DNA of 64,000 nt, from the NCBI GenBank assembly GCA_900088475.1, contig FLMG01000484.1, forward strand, positions 2,706 through 66,705. Reading direction: 5' to 3'. Shown here one piece after another: positions 10,967 to 23,720 of this stretch; position 1 is the stretch's first letter; each line of letters opens with the position of its first letter. A program made the position numbers and the translations under genes. The notes below the pieces were generated by a model that was not told where the DNA came from, made no database searches, and saw only the letters and a list, made by a program, of their open reading frames with translations. This DNA comes from Hyphochytrium catenoides (Eukaryota > Sar > Hyphochytriomycetes > Hyphochytriales > Hyphochytriaceae).

Positions 10967-13386
10967 ATGATGACCCCAGAGGAAATACAGAGAAGGATGC
11001 AGGAAGCTCATCGACAGAGTGGGAGCTTTTACGGGCAGCCCCCACATCCACCTCCTTATGCCTTCAATATCCCGAGACCTTATCCGCCGAGGCCCATGGG
11101 AGTTGAGCATTCTCCTCCTGCTCCTCCGCCTCCTCCAGCGCCGGAAGACCGTCAAAGGATCGATAAGATGGCAGAGTACGTTGCAAGAAATGGGGTTGCG
11201 TTCGAGGGCATGCTAAGAGAGAAGGAAAGGAACAATCCCAAGTTTGCTTTCCTCTTCGGTGGGGAGCATGCACTGTATTATCGCTGGAAACTGCAACAAA
11301 TGTCTCCCTCAGCGATGGCTCCACCTGCCCAAGGCTACCCTGCCGTTCCTTACCCTACTCCGAACTATGTTGTCCCAAGACCAGCCTATCCCCTTCCCGT
11401 GGCCTATCCGCAGGCAGAGGTAACCCCTGCGCCACGTAGACCGGAACCTGTGACAGAGTCTATGCCACCACAGCTACCACCTGGAGCGGCACTTACAGCA
11501 GCAGAAGTCCAGAGCTTCGACGAGATGGTGGAAAGCCTAAATGGATCGAACTCCTCCATCCGAGATGCCAATTCGTGGGTCCTAAAGCACAGCAACAAGG
11601 TCCGCGACGTCCTCTGGCGACTGAAGAAAAAGACGCTTGAGCTCGAATCCACTGAGAAAAAGCTATTCATTCTTTACCTTGTCAATGACCTATTGTTCAG
11701 CTGTACGGTAGGGGAGAAGGTATGCATTCTCTTTTTGTGCTGTGGTGGAGTTAGTTTGTCAATGACTTCGGCGCGCTTGCAGGAGTTGTCTGGAGCCAAC
11801 CTGAAGGCTGCAATAGTCCAAGAACTACCGGAAATGATCTACGGCACTTGCTTCTCCAAAGATCCACGGGCGTCGCCGCCCATTGACCGAGTCGAGAAGA
11901 TGCTACGGCTGTGGAAGGAGCATCAGGTGTTTTCTCCAGGACAGATAAAAGACTTGGAAATGGCGCTGGCACGAGAGTGTGCGCAGGTTACTAGAGCCGT
12001 CCCAGGAGGCCAGATTCAACCTGCTGTACCCCAAGCTCCTACAATGGCACAGAACGCTTTAGGAGGCGCTGGTCTTTTGGACACTCCTCCTACAATGCAC
12101 CCACAGTTCTCAATGCCTGTTGTTGGCGCTAGTGGCCACCCTCCACATCCGTACACAGCTCCACCTCCAAGACATCACCAGCTTCCTCCTCAGACACAGG
12201 CCCCTCCTCATCCACCACCGGTTTACGACGGGCAAGGGAGGATGTGGCATCAGAACCAAGAAGCGGGCCCAACTCAAACCCAGGTAACAAATTCTAGCGG
12301 CTCAATGACCTCTGACAAACCTCTAAAACATCCCTCCTGACATAGCACCAAGTCGACCAAAGGGGTTCGGCTTTCCAGCCAGTAGTGGTACCAAGACCTC
12401 CAGCGCCGTACTCCGCTAATCATCCACTGGGAGATTTGTCGGCTGCTCATAGCATTCCTGCTCAGCCACCCTTGAATGGACTTTCACCTATGCCAGGCCC
12501 ACATGGTAGCTCACAAATCCCAAGACCTCCGCAGCCCACACAGATACCACCCAATACAGCAGCAGAACTTCCTGGTTCTTCTCCGGCTATTCAGAGCTTG
12601 AGTCAGACCCCTTCCCCTTCTGCTTCACGGGGTCGTTGGGCTGAGGTTCCTGCACTGCCAGTTTCATCTTCGGTTGGTCCACAATTGATCTTTCAGACCT
12701 CTTCCTACCCAATTCCACCTCACATTCTACTTAACAGGCAGGCGCGCCGCTTTCGGATGCGGCTGCAATGGCAGCGGCCGCCATGTTGGCCGCCCAGAAG
12801 GCTTCTAATTCTGTTACCCCTCCCTTAACGGGAGCTAAACCATCGAGTATAGCTCCAGTAGCGGTGAAATTAAAGGTTGATGAATACTCTCCAGGTCTGC
12901 TAGTTAATATTGTCAAGGCAGCGCTGATCAACGGGCATCCACCATATGCGCCTTTTCCTGCTGAGTTTATGCCAAGCACGCTGACGGCTTTATCAATGGA
13001 GCCGGGGAGGTTGGAAGCCAGAGTCAACGAATTCTACCAGAAAGTAAAGGCCTTATCAGTAAGTTCTCCGTAAGCTAAACATCTTTCGCATTTAGTGCTC
13101 ATTCACTCGTGTGCCCCCGCGGCTTCCCAACTACTAATGCACCTAGGAAAAACCACCACCCATAGTAAAGGAACGGTAAGTGGGGATGCTCATGCTACTA
13201 CGCGCTCGACGTTCTGAGAAGCATAAAGTCTAATTCTTTCTTTCTGGAATTTTCTGTCTGTATAGTGAAGAGAAGAAGGAAGAGCCAAGCAGAAGTCGAA
13301 AACGGTACAGCGAAAGGCCCGAGTACAGAGAAGATAGAGACAAATATGAGAAGAGACGACGGAGAGATAGCGATGAGCGATACTAG
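10967..13386 (+). CDS. CHERP: CHERP-like SURP plus CID pre-mRNA processing factor
   Basis: The product is a nuclear U2 snRNP-associated-type protein. The first exon (10967-11719) begins MMTPEEIQRR, then has a Pro/Tyr-rich stretch. A SURP/SWAP module follows with DKMAEYVARNGVAFEGML and NPKFAFLFGGEHALYYRWK. Next comes a second Pro-rich stretch and the start of a CID domain (SWVLKHSNKVRDVLWRLKK, LFILYLVNDLLFS) that continues after an intron at 11720-11782. Pro-rich exons follow to about 12630, then an exon from about 12740 with a DEYSPGLLVNIVKAAL and EARVNEFYQKVKAL segment like the conserved segment downstream of the CID in CHERP. The gene ends in a short charged RS-like tail (SRSRKRYSERPEYREDR). 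Stop TAG is at 13384-13386. SURP then CID matches CHERP, but the C-terminal G-patch of animal CHERP was not seen. Confidence 0.83.
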
Positions 13387-13489
13387 ACTGTAGGGTTAAA
13401 GTTGTCTCTAATACTTTGCGTCTTCACCCTGCGCCCGTTCTGTGCTCCTGGCTAAGAGATGTGTGCTCTTAATTATGTGCTCTCTTCAT

Positions 13490-13495
13490 TTTATT
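13490..13495 (-). terminator. AATAAA-type polyadenylation hexamer
   Basis: The sequence AATAAA lies on the minus strand directly after the stop codon of the histidine phosphatase gene. It matches the canonical poly(A) signal, though its closeness to the stop makes the functional assignment tentative. Confidence 0.35.
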
Positions 13496-15684
13496 CTAAG
13501 GCTCATACAACTGGAAGCTTCCACCACTCTCAAACATGAAGTGAGACGGCCTATTCGACTCGTCAAGAGTGCAGGAGACGATTGACACTTTCCATCTCAT
13601 CTGGCTAAGACACGCAGCCAACGTCTTGGCATCCTTCTCCTTGACCACTCTCCATAGCTCCGGGGTCCTCTGGAGCAAAGGATGATATTCTTCCAGCCCA
13701 CGGGTTTCGTCAAAGATTAGGTGTGAGAGTCGAAAGTGCATTCCATCTATTTTCGAAGTAGCGCGTACAACTCTATCAACGTCCTTTGCCTCATGCGGCT
13801 CTGTGGGATGGTTGAAGCATGAGAGACCCAGGAGCCTTTCTCTTTCCTCTTCGAGGACGATTGAGGAGAACGACGTCGTGACGTAGGCTGGGTCACCTGA
13901 GTGATAATGAAGACGGACGGAATCCTCGGGAATGCGCCAGGTGCCATTTGTCTTTCGGATGAGCTCCCTAGATGTAAGCCACAGGTGCTGTCCAAGAGAT
14001 TCTGCGTCGAAGCCTACAGATTTATCATCGAAACGTCAGATCGCCGCCACACAGGGGCAAGAGAATGGTATACTGCCACTTTATCTGAAAGAGTAATGCA
14101 AAAGCAAGCCCCGTGGAAGATGTAAATGAGAGAGGAGAAGCGTCATTGAGAAGCATAGAACACAGATTGAGTGAGAGAACACAGATTGAGTGAGATTTTT
14201 AAAAAGAGGTGTCCTCAGCCTATAATATTGACAGAGGTTATATTGACAGAAGTCCCACGAGATCCTAGCCATCTTCGACCACCGTCTTACCTGACATATG
14301 CCTGAAAGGGGTCAGCGTAAAGTGGAACATGTGCCCCAGTCGTAAAAAAGTCGAGGTCCGAAGCTCTGTACTACGATGGCAAGCGTTGAAGAACGAAAGT
14401 ATCTCTTTTAAGAGAGTAGGGTAGCCCTTTCCGTCCTGAGACCGGTTGCCTGACGGTAGGAGAACGACACCATACAGTCGCCGCTCGGCAATGTGCAGGT
14501 GCGGATCGGGCTTAGGATACCAAATAGTCTCGATCCAGGCGCAGTTCTGAAGCTTCAACTCATGCCTATAACCCGCTATATAGCCGGGAAAGAGAAAAGG
14601 AGGTTTAGTCAAGGGTAAGCTTGGCATCTAACAGACTGAGTCCCCACTGATAGGAGATCAGAGGACCGCCAATGACGGGTTAAAGGCGCCAAAGGTGAAT
14701 AGAAAAGAAAGAGCATGGACTGATAGCCCGTGGGCAATTAATAAAGGATGAGATGCAGCACAGAGAGAGCAAGAACAACTAAGAAGTGCTGGAGCCGTTA
14801 GTGGACCAAAGGGCACAAGATAGAGCAAGTGAGGTACACACAGAGAGGCTGGTATACCGCAATTCTCCTGAGGACACCTTCTCATCACGTACCTGCCCTA
14901 ATTAGTCCTCTGATGAAGCCCCAGTGACTCACGACACATATACGCTCTGCAGGATGGTCGCGAAGTCGCGCCATAACTCTCAGGATCCTGGATCGATCAT
15001 CCGCATCGACCCACCAATTCTCCTTCTGAACTCCTGACAGGTCAACATAGGCAAATTTAGTCAAGCTCGTCAGCTTGCTGTCCGCTTTTAGCACCTCCCG
15101 CGGCCGTCCCTGGCACTGAGAAGACGAGAAAGGGACAAATGTTAAACAAGTTGTGGCATGAAAGGGCACAGAATGAGCAGAGATACGTTAGGACAGCCAG
15201 AGCAACATATCCGGCCACCACCAACCTCAGGCAATGCACCATAGAATTCGGTCACTTCTGGATCACAAACAAGCTGAACATCCGGAGCAGTTTCCTCAAA
15301 AGCTAAGCAAGCTGTTTGTATGGCACGAGACAGAGGGGACACAATGACTGCCGTGATCCCTGCTCGAGAAACTCGCTGCCTTAGAGCTCTCGCCTGTGTT
15401 TCACCAATGGGCGTCAGACGGGCATCTCTATGCCTCTCAGTATGGCGTTCTGCCTCATCAGTTATAACATTTGCCGTCGATTGACCGTGGCGTATGAAAA
15501 CGATGTACTTGCCGTGAGGTTTGAGGGGATGATGGGGCTCATCCAGGTTCTCTCTCACTATAGGAAAAAGAGGGACTCGAGGTGAGAAGCCTGGTTTAGA
15601 GCATTCCAAAGGTGAGAGAGGGATTGGCTTACCATCGTATAGATAAAAAGGTAGATCAAGCAAAGGACTTGCTGAGGAGCCCAT
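13496..15684 (-). CDS. Histidine phosphatase (phosphoglycerate mutase-like) with extra C-terminal half
   Basis: The start ATG at 15684 gives MGSSAS, which fits the N-myristoylation consensus (Gly2, Ser6). After an intron (GTAAGC to TCCTATAG, near 15555-15629), the catalytic core starts with VFIRHGQSTANV, holding the RHG phosphate-binding triad and acceptor His. VIVSPLSRAIQTA and a DPEVTEFYG block follow. The next exon gives RICVVSHWGFIRGLIRA with the second catalytic His. Then comes GYRHELKLQNCAWIE, a normal beta-strand near the end of this fold. In-phase joins (GGGCAG|GTACGT to TATATAG, and TCAG|GTAAGA to CTGTAG at 14014) then add about 170 residues with SLGQHLWLTSRELIRKTNG, SVRLHYHSGDPAY and HFRLSHLIFDETRG, ending at stop 13496-13498. 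I do not recognise that C-terminal part. Substrate is unknown. Confidence 0.78.
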
Positions 15685-16642
15685 GAGCAGGGTGAGGCTA
15701 ACTAGCACTCCACCCCTGAATGGCAGAAGATCTGGGGTACGAACTTGCGCGGAGAAGGTCCCAGATGCTGCAGGCCTGGCTTGTAGAAGTGCCAACGTAT
15801 CAGGTGGAATGAAGCATCGCCTTACGTTGATTGAGAGCTATGAGTTCTTGCCGCTACTGTGGCTTTCACTCAGGTATGGAGAAAGTTCTCTGAGCGTCCA
15901 GCGTGCTGCGGACTGTTGCTCTGATCTGCCGCGATGTGGGACCCGCTGCCGTAGCTGCTGCCGTCACCAAGGTGAAGAGTGAGAAGGTGTGATGGAAAAG
16001 AATAACGACAGATTAATCCCGAATACTTCATTTCAGCCAAGGTTTCATGCCTCTTTTGACTGTCTAGGAAGGAGGTGAATGAAAGATTCAATCTCTTCAT
16101 CGAAGACGAAAGATTTAGATCCATCAAGGTTTATGGCCTTTGGGGAGTAGCGTCATCAGACGTCCAGCAAGTTCTTATGGCTGGAAAGGATTCTTATCAC
16201 TGCGCCCTCGTCGTGCTTGGTAGAGACGACACTCATTCCTCAGCGCCGTAGCTTCGCCTCATCCGCAGCAGCGCCTTGATCGTAAGTCGGCCCATTAGCA
16301 GCCGGCCAGGGACAAGCAAAAGTGGCTTATCGGTAGGTTCGACCTCAGAAGGAGAGCAAAAGACTAGCGGACGAGCCAGCTGCGTGAACAGATAAGGACG
16401 ATATTGTCACTGCAGCGTCAAACAAGACATTCAATTGTGGGTTAGGAATAGGGCACCTCTTATAGAGCACTCAGCCCAGAAGTGTTGGGGCCTGAAATAT
16501 AGCCTCGTCTTCCTTCACTAAGAAGCGGAAGGCTTACGAGAGCACGGAAGCAAAGATCCGTGCGTTACAGCCTTTCTTAGTGGCACTATGGTAATAATAA
16601 ATAATGACAACACAGGGAGACTAGTTCTAAGTTGCGGTGGAC
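15685..16642. other. Intergenic region between histidine phosphatase and BLTP2-like genes
   Basis: Both flanking genes are on the minus strand. An 86-codon minus open frame (15870-16127) could be a 5' exon of the phosphatase, but its start is not supported by homology. A donor-like GTGAGTCC overlaps the BLTP2 stop, so a short 3' exon of that gene could lie here. Nothing else was recognised. Confidence 0.3.
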
Positions 16643-19600
16643 TCACTTCACAGACCCCAGGAGGAACTTCGCCCGTCGCTGGCTGTCCTTCTCGTCATCC
16701 GACGTCGGGACGGGAGAACGCAGCGCCTGCACTTCACCAATCGCATCTTCATCTGCCACCACCGACCCTCCTCTGTCGGTCCCTCCCAATCGCAGCAGCT
16801 TGTGCTTCACTTTGGAAAGTCCAGATGTAGCGCTAGATTTGGTGACATGCCAGATAATATGCTTCACTACCTTTCTGACGAACTTCTCCCAAGTCCAGAT
16901 GCGCCGCTGTCTGACAAAGGGGTCTACCTGCAGGACGACTCGGTCTACATTGACAGGAAATCCATCGCAGCTCACTCGTACACATAGTTGACCTATGCGT
17001 ATGTAACGGAAGAAGAAGACTTCTCCTCTCTGAGTGGTGTCTGAGAAGTCATCTTCATCCTCTTCAAAAATCACGACAGAAGTGTCGCTGCTATCGTCTG
17101 AGTCTCTGCTTGTGGAAGATTGAAGAGAGAGTGCCGATGTAGGAGAGGAATCTGAGTCCATTCCGTGGAGTTTTGACTTCTTCTCCTTAAACCGGCTCTT
17201 CTCCTTTAGCTTATCCATAAGCCCTTTCTTGCTTTTTTTAGGCTTTTCTCCGCCTCCTTCGCCGCTGGTGCTTCCAAAGGAAGTGGTAGAAGAGATGCCC
17301 CACATGCTCAGGCTTTCGACAGGCTGCGTAGGTGCAGGCCCAAGAAGAAGAGACGTCGATGCTGGTGACGTCTCGGTTGGCGGGAAAAAATAGGTAACCA
17401 GGATGCCCAAGACATCTGCGGTCATTTGTACGTCGATTACATGGTTCACGCCTGGGAAGACGTTGACTTCTATGTGATCATAGACAGAGAGCTTCTTCCC
17501 CAGAATGTTGAGAGGAGGACTTCCGGTTGCCCGAATACTAAGAAAAGACTCCTTTCGCTTGGTATTCGCGTTGGCTCCAGGCTGACTGGTAATGTTGGGA
17601 GTGATAATGCCGGTCGGATCTTTGAAGACAATGGAGCTTGGGCCTGGCTTTTTGTTGTTGACGCGCGCTGTCTCGGCGTTGATGATGAACAGAGTTGAAA
17701 GGTCTTCATAGAACGTGTGCTTGCCCTGGAAGCCTACAAAGCAGATCTCTATAAAGTCCATAGAACTGCTTCGACCCGAGCTGGCGCTATCTATAAGACT
17801 CCAGCGACCCTTCCCAAGACACCACTGGACGACTTTGACTGGCTTCTGCAGTGGAGGAAAAGTGTCATCGTTAAAAAGCAGCAGTACAGGTGAAGGTGCG
17901 GTACGTATCGATGGTCACATCTAAGATTTACCCAGATCAGGCACAGATGCACCATGTGGAACATTCTCAAAGTACAGAGACTTACCTCTTTCCTATTCAA
18001 CTCCTTCCTCTCGTCCTTGGCTCTCTTGGTCAAGAGGCTATTCATAGTGTCATTGATAAGGAGGAAGTCTGTCTTAGTGAGGCTCTGCAGCGTGGCAGGC
18101 TGCAAGTTCCCTGCCGCAAGGGAGCCAGAAGATGACCGCCTCCTTTTCCGCACGTGACGGGAGGGAGGGGCGAGGAGCACGTGCTTGATCACCGCTAGCA
18201 GCTGGTAGAATTGGTTGCTATCCATAGAAACGCTAACCTCGGGGATATCTAGGTCCAGTCTGTCAATGCAGCCTGGAGGAAGCTTGTCTTTCCTGTCCGG
18301 AGCATTACCGCTTAGAGAAATGTCGTAAGTTGTGTAGGAGAACCGAGCGAAAGATTCGTCAAGTATTTGCTTCAGCAGTCCGCTGCGGCGGGAGCCGCTA
18401 GGTCTTCTGGTCAGCTTTCGTCGTCCCTCTGCTCCCTTGCTAAGATCATCAGCCACCCGGTTGACCGCAGGTGTACCGGTCTCGACCTCTCTCTCCAGCC
18501 ACTCAATGCCGGCACTTATGTCGACGTCCGTGGGAGCGATATATCCAGTAAGACTCTCAAACTGCACCGATATTCTCTTCTCCAACGCAGCAGGTAAATC
18601 AGGGACGAACGTACGGCTCGAGATTTTCATCTCTGCCTTTTCAGAAGCTACCACGACACTGCTGCGAGATGTATGGTCCATGAAGTTCACTTGGATGCCC
18701 TCAAACACAATATCATAAGAGTCCAAACTTTGGCGGCCGGACCGTAATAACCTATCAGGCTTATGATTTAGATGAAGCTCCTTTAGCTCTTCACTTTGTG
18801 TTCCTCCACTAAAAGCGCTGATCTCGGATAAGAAAGTGTCAGAGCGACGGAAGCTGACAGTACTGCTGCCCTCAGAAGTGTCCTGATGATGCAAATCTTC
18901 AGCTAACTCCCCAGCTGCCCAGTTTGGAACCTTAGGGTCGAGGGGAGCGAGAGAAGCGTCAGAGACAGGTCTCTCCTCCGGTAGCCCATCAAGTTCCCCT
19001 TTGGCAAGCAACTCAAGCATTGTCGGGCCCTCCTGGGCCTTTGGCTTGACCACTTTGTCTCCTAGCGGCTCCGAGATGAGCCCAGATGAAACGGAAGAAG
19101 AGTCAGAGATGGAGAGAAAATCAGCCTCGCTGACGTCCTCAGCACGAAGAGGACCAGCCTCGCTCACGTCTGAGAGGGAGTGACTCCTCACTAACGTCGG
19201 CTCTTTTTTAGAAGAGATTCTAGATAGATCCATCTGCACCACCTCAACCATGCGGAAGACTTCATCTCTCATTTCCAAGGTCCAGAGGAGCTTCATGTTC
19301 GTCAGTACAATGGGCTGAGTATCCTCACGGGAGAAGATCGGTCCTGTGATAGCAGGCAGCCGTCGGCGTTTTCCGTAGGGCAGACCAAGAGCGAATATTT
19401 CAGAGAGCGATCGTGGTCCCAACTTCATCGTAGCTGTGTCTGCCTCTATGAAGAATGCAGAGGGATCAGGGGTGATGAAGGGATGAAGCCACGATTGTGT
19501 CACTGGCTCCTCTGGTGTTAGAAGTCTCATCGACTCCATAGTTAGATAGTCTGGAGAGATCCCAGCCTTTATTGAAGATCTACGCCTTGATAAGTGCCTT

Positions 19601-22600
19601 GCTCCCATCTCTCCTGCAGAAGGGTCTCCTGCAGAGCTGCAGCGGCGATTGATTAGCAGCAAGTAGCCATAGAGGTGATCTATTTGGAGCAAGGTAGCAG
19701 CCACTGAGAGGACGTCACTAGCACCTTGAGAGCTTTTGTCAGAAGCTCCCGATGCAGACTTAATGAAGGTCATGTTTACTAAGAAGCATTCGCTGGTGGC
19801 GTAGACAGCCTTAGAGGACTTGTCATCTTCAAACCAGAGAACTTTCAAACAGCCGAGGTTGATATGCAATGTGAAGTGTCGACAAAGATCAAGTAGGTTG
19901 GGCCCCGCTTTCTTGGTATCTGGTCGCTTGAGGGCATAACGATCACTATTCTGGTATAAGCTGTTCAGATAACCTGCGACAAGATCCCACTGGATAGCCA
20001 GGCGGCTGCCACCCGTTCCGAGCGAGGGGTTGCCTGCAGAGCAAACTTCTATAGAGCAGTTCAAGCTATGTGCCGTAAAGGACTGCCAGATGTCCTCTGG
20101 GCTGATCTGTCCTGAGGTGTAGAGCTGCATATAATTCTGGTGCTCCGAAGAAGAAGAAAACTCCAGTGCAAGCTCCACTTCTAGGATTGGAATAGTGGCG
20201 ATTACACTGGTGTCCATCAAGGTGTGGCGCTCGCAGTTGAGTAAGATTTCACTCTTCACAGCAGAAGCTTTCAATAAGCCGTCTCCAACAACGTTAAACA
20301 AGACCTGATGAAGCTTGATGGACAGGCCTTGACTGGGCTTGCTACTGTTATACACGAAGGGAAAGACGGTAAGCTCTGTCACTTGTAGATCCGCTTTCCC
20401 ATTTAGCATGTACCGTAGCTTATCCCACCACGGAGTTGCTGCAACGCCTCGTCCACCAGGGTTTGTAGGGGTGACGCGATCAAAGGCAGCAGAAGCAAGA
20501 CTTAGTGAGTCAGCGATGAGTGGTCCAAACGCCACGGTCAGTCCTTGAAGGGTGCTCTGTAGGCTGTAGACAAGCTTCGTCGGCAAATTGTTGCCCGAGA
20601 CTTCAACCTGAAGCCGCCGACGGTTATATGCGTCAGCCTCTCCTCCGTCGTTATACTGCTCTTCTGCGCTGTACAGGCGGAAGCTCTTTTTATAATTGTA
20701 TAAGAACGATGCCCGCTCTTCTGCGACAATCAGAGTGCCAGCAACGCCTAGGCTCTGCAGAGTAAGGAAATCACACGCGTGCCTCCCTAACCTTAGACTC
20801 AGGGTCTGTACGCGCAGGAGGGCGTCACCCCCCGCTAGACTTTGGAAGTCTGAAGACTTGAGAGACACGGCGGACGGGTCCAACTCATGCACTCGGCCAA
20901 GCAGACTCTCTCGCCCTGCCTCGCCGCTGGTTGAATCCCCTTGAAGGTAGATTCCCTCCATCGCGAGCTTCACCAGCTTCGAGATGCCTTCAGTGTCCTC
21001 TTGGAGTGGGGAAGCCCCAAACATGTGGGCTAAGGCGCTTAAACTATCCTCTCCCTCAATAATGAGAGAGAAACTAGAGCACTGGACTTCATAAGACATC
21101 TCTTCCCTCTTGTGGGGATTTGGCTCGGGTGCAAGAAGCTTCACAACCTTCAGTTGCTCCAGTAGACCGAATAGGTGGGTCGAGAGGTCTACTCCGTGGC
21201 GAAGCGTCAGTGAGCAGGTGCACATAGAGCTCGCAAAATGAACTTTGCTCTCCAGCCTGCTCATTCTGTCTACGGTGTAAGTCATCTTGATTCCGCCAAG
21301 CGTTCCAAACTGGGTACTCTCTCCCAGGTAGAGGGAGAGTATCTGCATTTGTGAGGTGACCTGCAAAGTTGTGGAGCTCTTGACGATAGACAAACAAGCC
21401 TCCTCACACTGAAGGCCAATTGAGCTTCCGGCACCGAAGGCGTACTGGAGACGCAAGGTTGTCATCCTGATCGTAAGGCGGTGAAATGTATCGACTTTCC
21501 TCTCATCGTTTCCTTCCAGTGCGTTGCCCCGATTCAGCACATCCTCTAGATAGTTCGCTAGCTCATCCATGGCCGTAATGCAGCGCAACAGGTAAAGCTG
21601 AAGGGAGGGGTTGACAAGGCAATCTACTCGGTCCATTGACAGATGCCACTGCGGAGAAAGACCCAAGCCGATACCGCTATAATCCCGCTCACATAGGCAG
21701 CTGACAGCGAGGGTCCTGGAATTGATAAATGGTGTCCAAGGGCTTCCACACCATAACCGATATTGGATGCAGAAACCCTTTGTGATGAAAAAGTAGCAAA
21801 GGGAAGGGCTTCTGGAAGCTGCAACACTTGCATCCTCCGTAAGTGACATCTGAGAGAGAACGCACTCTATGGCGAAAGAGGGATCGCTGGCCCCTTCAAG
21901 CAGCTTCATGCAGAATGCAGCTCCAGACAGAGAGAAGCGCGAGAGTTGAGTCAAGAATGTGAGCTTATGTGGAGAGGAGCTTGGAGTACTCAGCCTTTGC
22001 CCGCGCCTTTGAAGCTCCAGATCGATCTTCTCTAGACAAACAGAAAATTCGGCGCCTTCAACTCCCCTACTACCTTCTAGTCTTCCGGTGGAAAGCATAA
22101 AGCTTGATTCGACCATCGAGACCCTTAGACTGCAGGGAGTGCAAAATATCCCAAGGGATGAGGGTGATGTGGGCGGTCTCTTCTTGGAGCTAGTCTGGAA
22201 GCAAGATGCTAGCGAATCTAGAAACAGCACAGCTGCTGTGTCAAAGCCCACCTTGGTCGATGAGATTCGCAGCTCTGACTCGGCATTCTGGAGAATGTGC
22301 CCCCCTCTATTGATGAGAGTCTGGAGCTCGCTCTCAAGCTGCAATGACAGCATCAGTCATCCTTGTCAACAATTAGTTAGCAGGACTCTAGAGTTCTTAC
22401 CTCTAGCGACTGAAGTAGTAGAAGGTCTCGCTTTGACCGTCCCAGAAACTGGCATGACAGCCCTGAGAGCCCAAAGCTGGCCAAGAGGCTTTCAGTTGAT
22501 TCCTTGGTGGTTCTCCAATTCGCCATCGCAGTTAGAGCGAGTGAGACGACTATCCTCTGATGAGGATCTGGGGTGGCTGTCTCAGTATCGATCAACTGAA

Positions 22601-23720
22601 GCTTAATGCCGCTAAACTTTAGTGATACGTGATCGGCCACCTTTCGAATAACAAGGTCTGAACTTTGATCCAAAGTACCACCGGGAATGGAAAGGGGGCT
22701 CAAGCCAACAGTGCTGGGTAACGAGGGGGGGACTTGAGAGGTACTGGAGACCGCTGGATGGCTCCCAGCATTTAGCTCCCGAAGATGCTGCAACGAACAA
22801 TCGATTTCTACCTTCTCAGGGCATTCCACCTCTATTCTCTCCAACAACCCTGTCCCACGTCCATAACTCTCAACATTAAGGGCAGGTAGGGTGAGCTCCA
22901 CACCAGGAACTTGTGGCCCGCAGTCCACGTCTTCTCGTATGCAAACACTCAAATCCTCTAGATGCACCTTCGTTTGCAGGATGACGCGCTGAAGTTGTTG
23001 ACCTGGCTGAAGAATGAGCGAGAGACTCCCACTTTGAAGTGACGCCTGCACTCGGAGGTGGTCCAGCTGATGGACGATGTTCAGTCTCTCCTCCACCACT
23101 AAGCCATCGAGCTCGAGGGTTACGGAGCTTATGAGTCGGGCGCACCAGTGAAGAAGAGTCTGCTCAACCCAACCCGCTAGAAAAAATGATCAAAGAATCA
23201 TTAGGTCCAATCTTTTATAGAAAGGGGTCAAACAAGATAGGAAATATTAGTCAATAGGGTCTTCTGAGGGAGTTGATTGATGGGACCACGTGACACGGAA
23301 AGGAAGAGTAGAGAGCGAACTGATAGACATCAAATCAAAGCACGTACGGCTAGACTTAGGCGGCCTCTGCCCAGCTTCTGACTTCGGCCTCTGTCCGTCC
23401 AGGTACTGTGCTAACTCCTTACATCTGCAAAGCTCAAGCTTTGAAATCTTGACTTTTACCTTCCGGCGTGACTCTTCGAGTGCTTGACGAATACAAAGGC
23501 GTTCCAACAAGATGCAGGGGCGCTCCTCTTGAGCACCACCAGACGACGTCAGCTCCAGATTCTCAATGGCGAACGACAATATGCTGACTCTAAGGCGACG
23601 CAGCTTGTACCGCTTCGATACGGCATTGAAAACGACAAGCAGCATCCGGCCGCAGCAGGTGGGTTCAAGCAGTGCGCCGATGAGAATGGCGGAAGCCAAA
23701 AGCAGAAGCAGCCAGCCCAT
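16643..23720 (-). CDS. BLTP2: Bridge-like lipid transfer protein (Hobbit/SABRE/FMP27/BLTP2 family)
   Basis: A very large gene for a membrane-contact-site lipid channel. Start ATG at 23720 gives an N-terminal hydrophobic anchor (MGWLLLLLASAILIGALLEP), as in Hobbit and BLTP2, followed by NLEL and KVKVKISKLEL beta-strand-like repeats. Exon 2 starts at 23176 and ends near 22392. Exon 3 (22353-17869) has about 1490 codons. Exon 4 (about 17826-16643) holds the C-terminal block: KLSVYDHIEVNVFPGVNHV, a polybasic KPKKSKKGLMDKLKEKS segment, then FRYIRIGQLCVRVSC and a Trp-rich RRIWTWEKFVRKVVKHI. This resembles the conserved C-terminal signature of the family. The length (over 2200 residues) is typical. 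The family moves phospholipids between the ER and plasma membrane or other organelles. The stop (TGA at 16643-16645) overlaps a possible splice donor. Confidence 0.8.
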
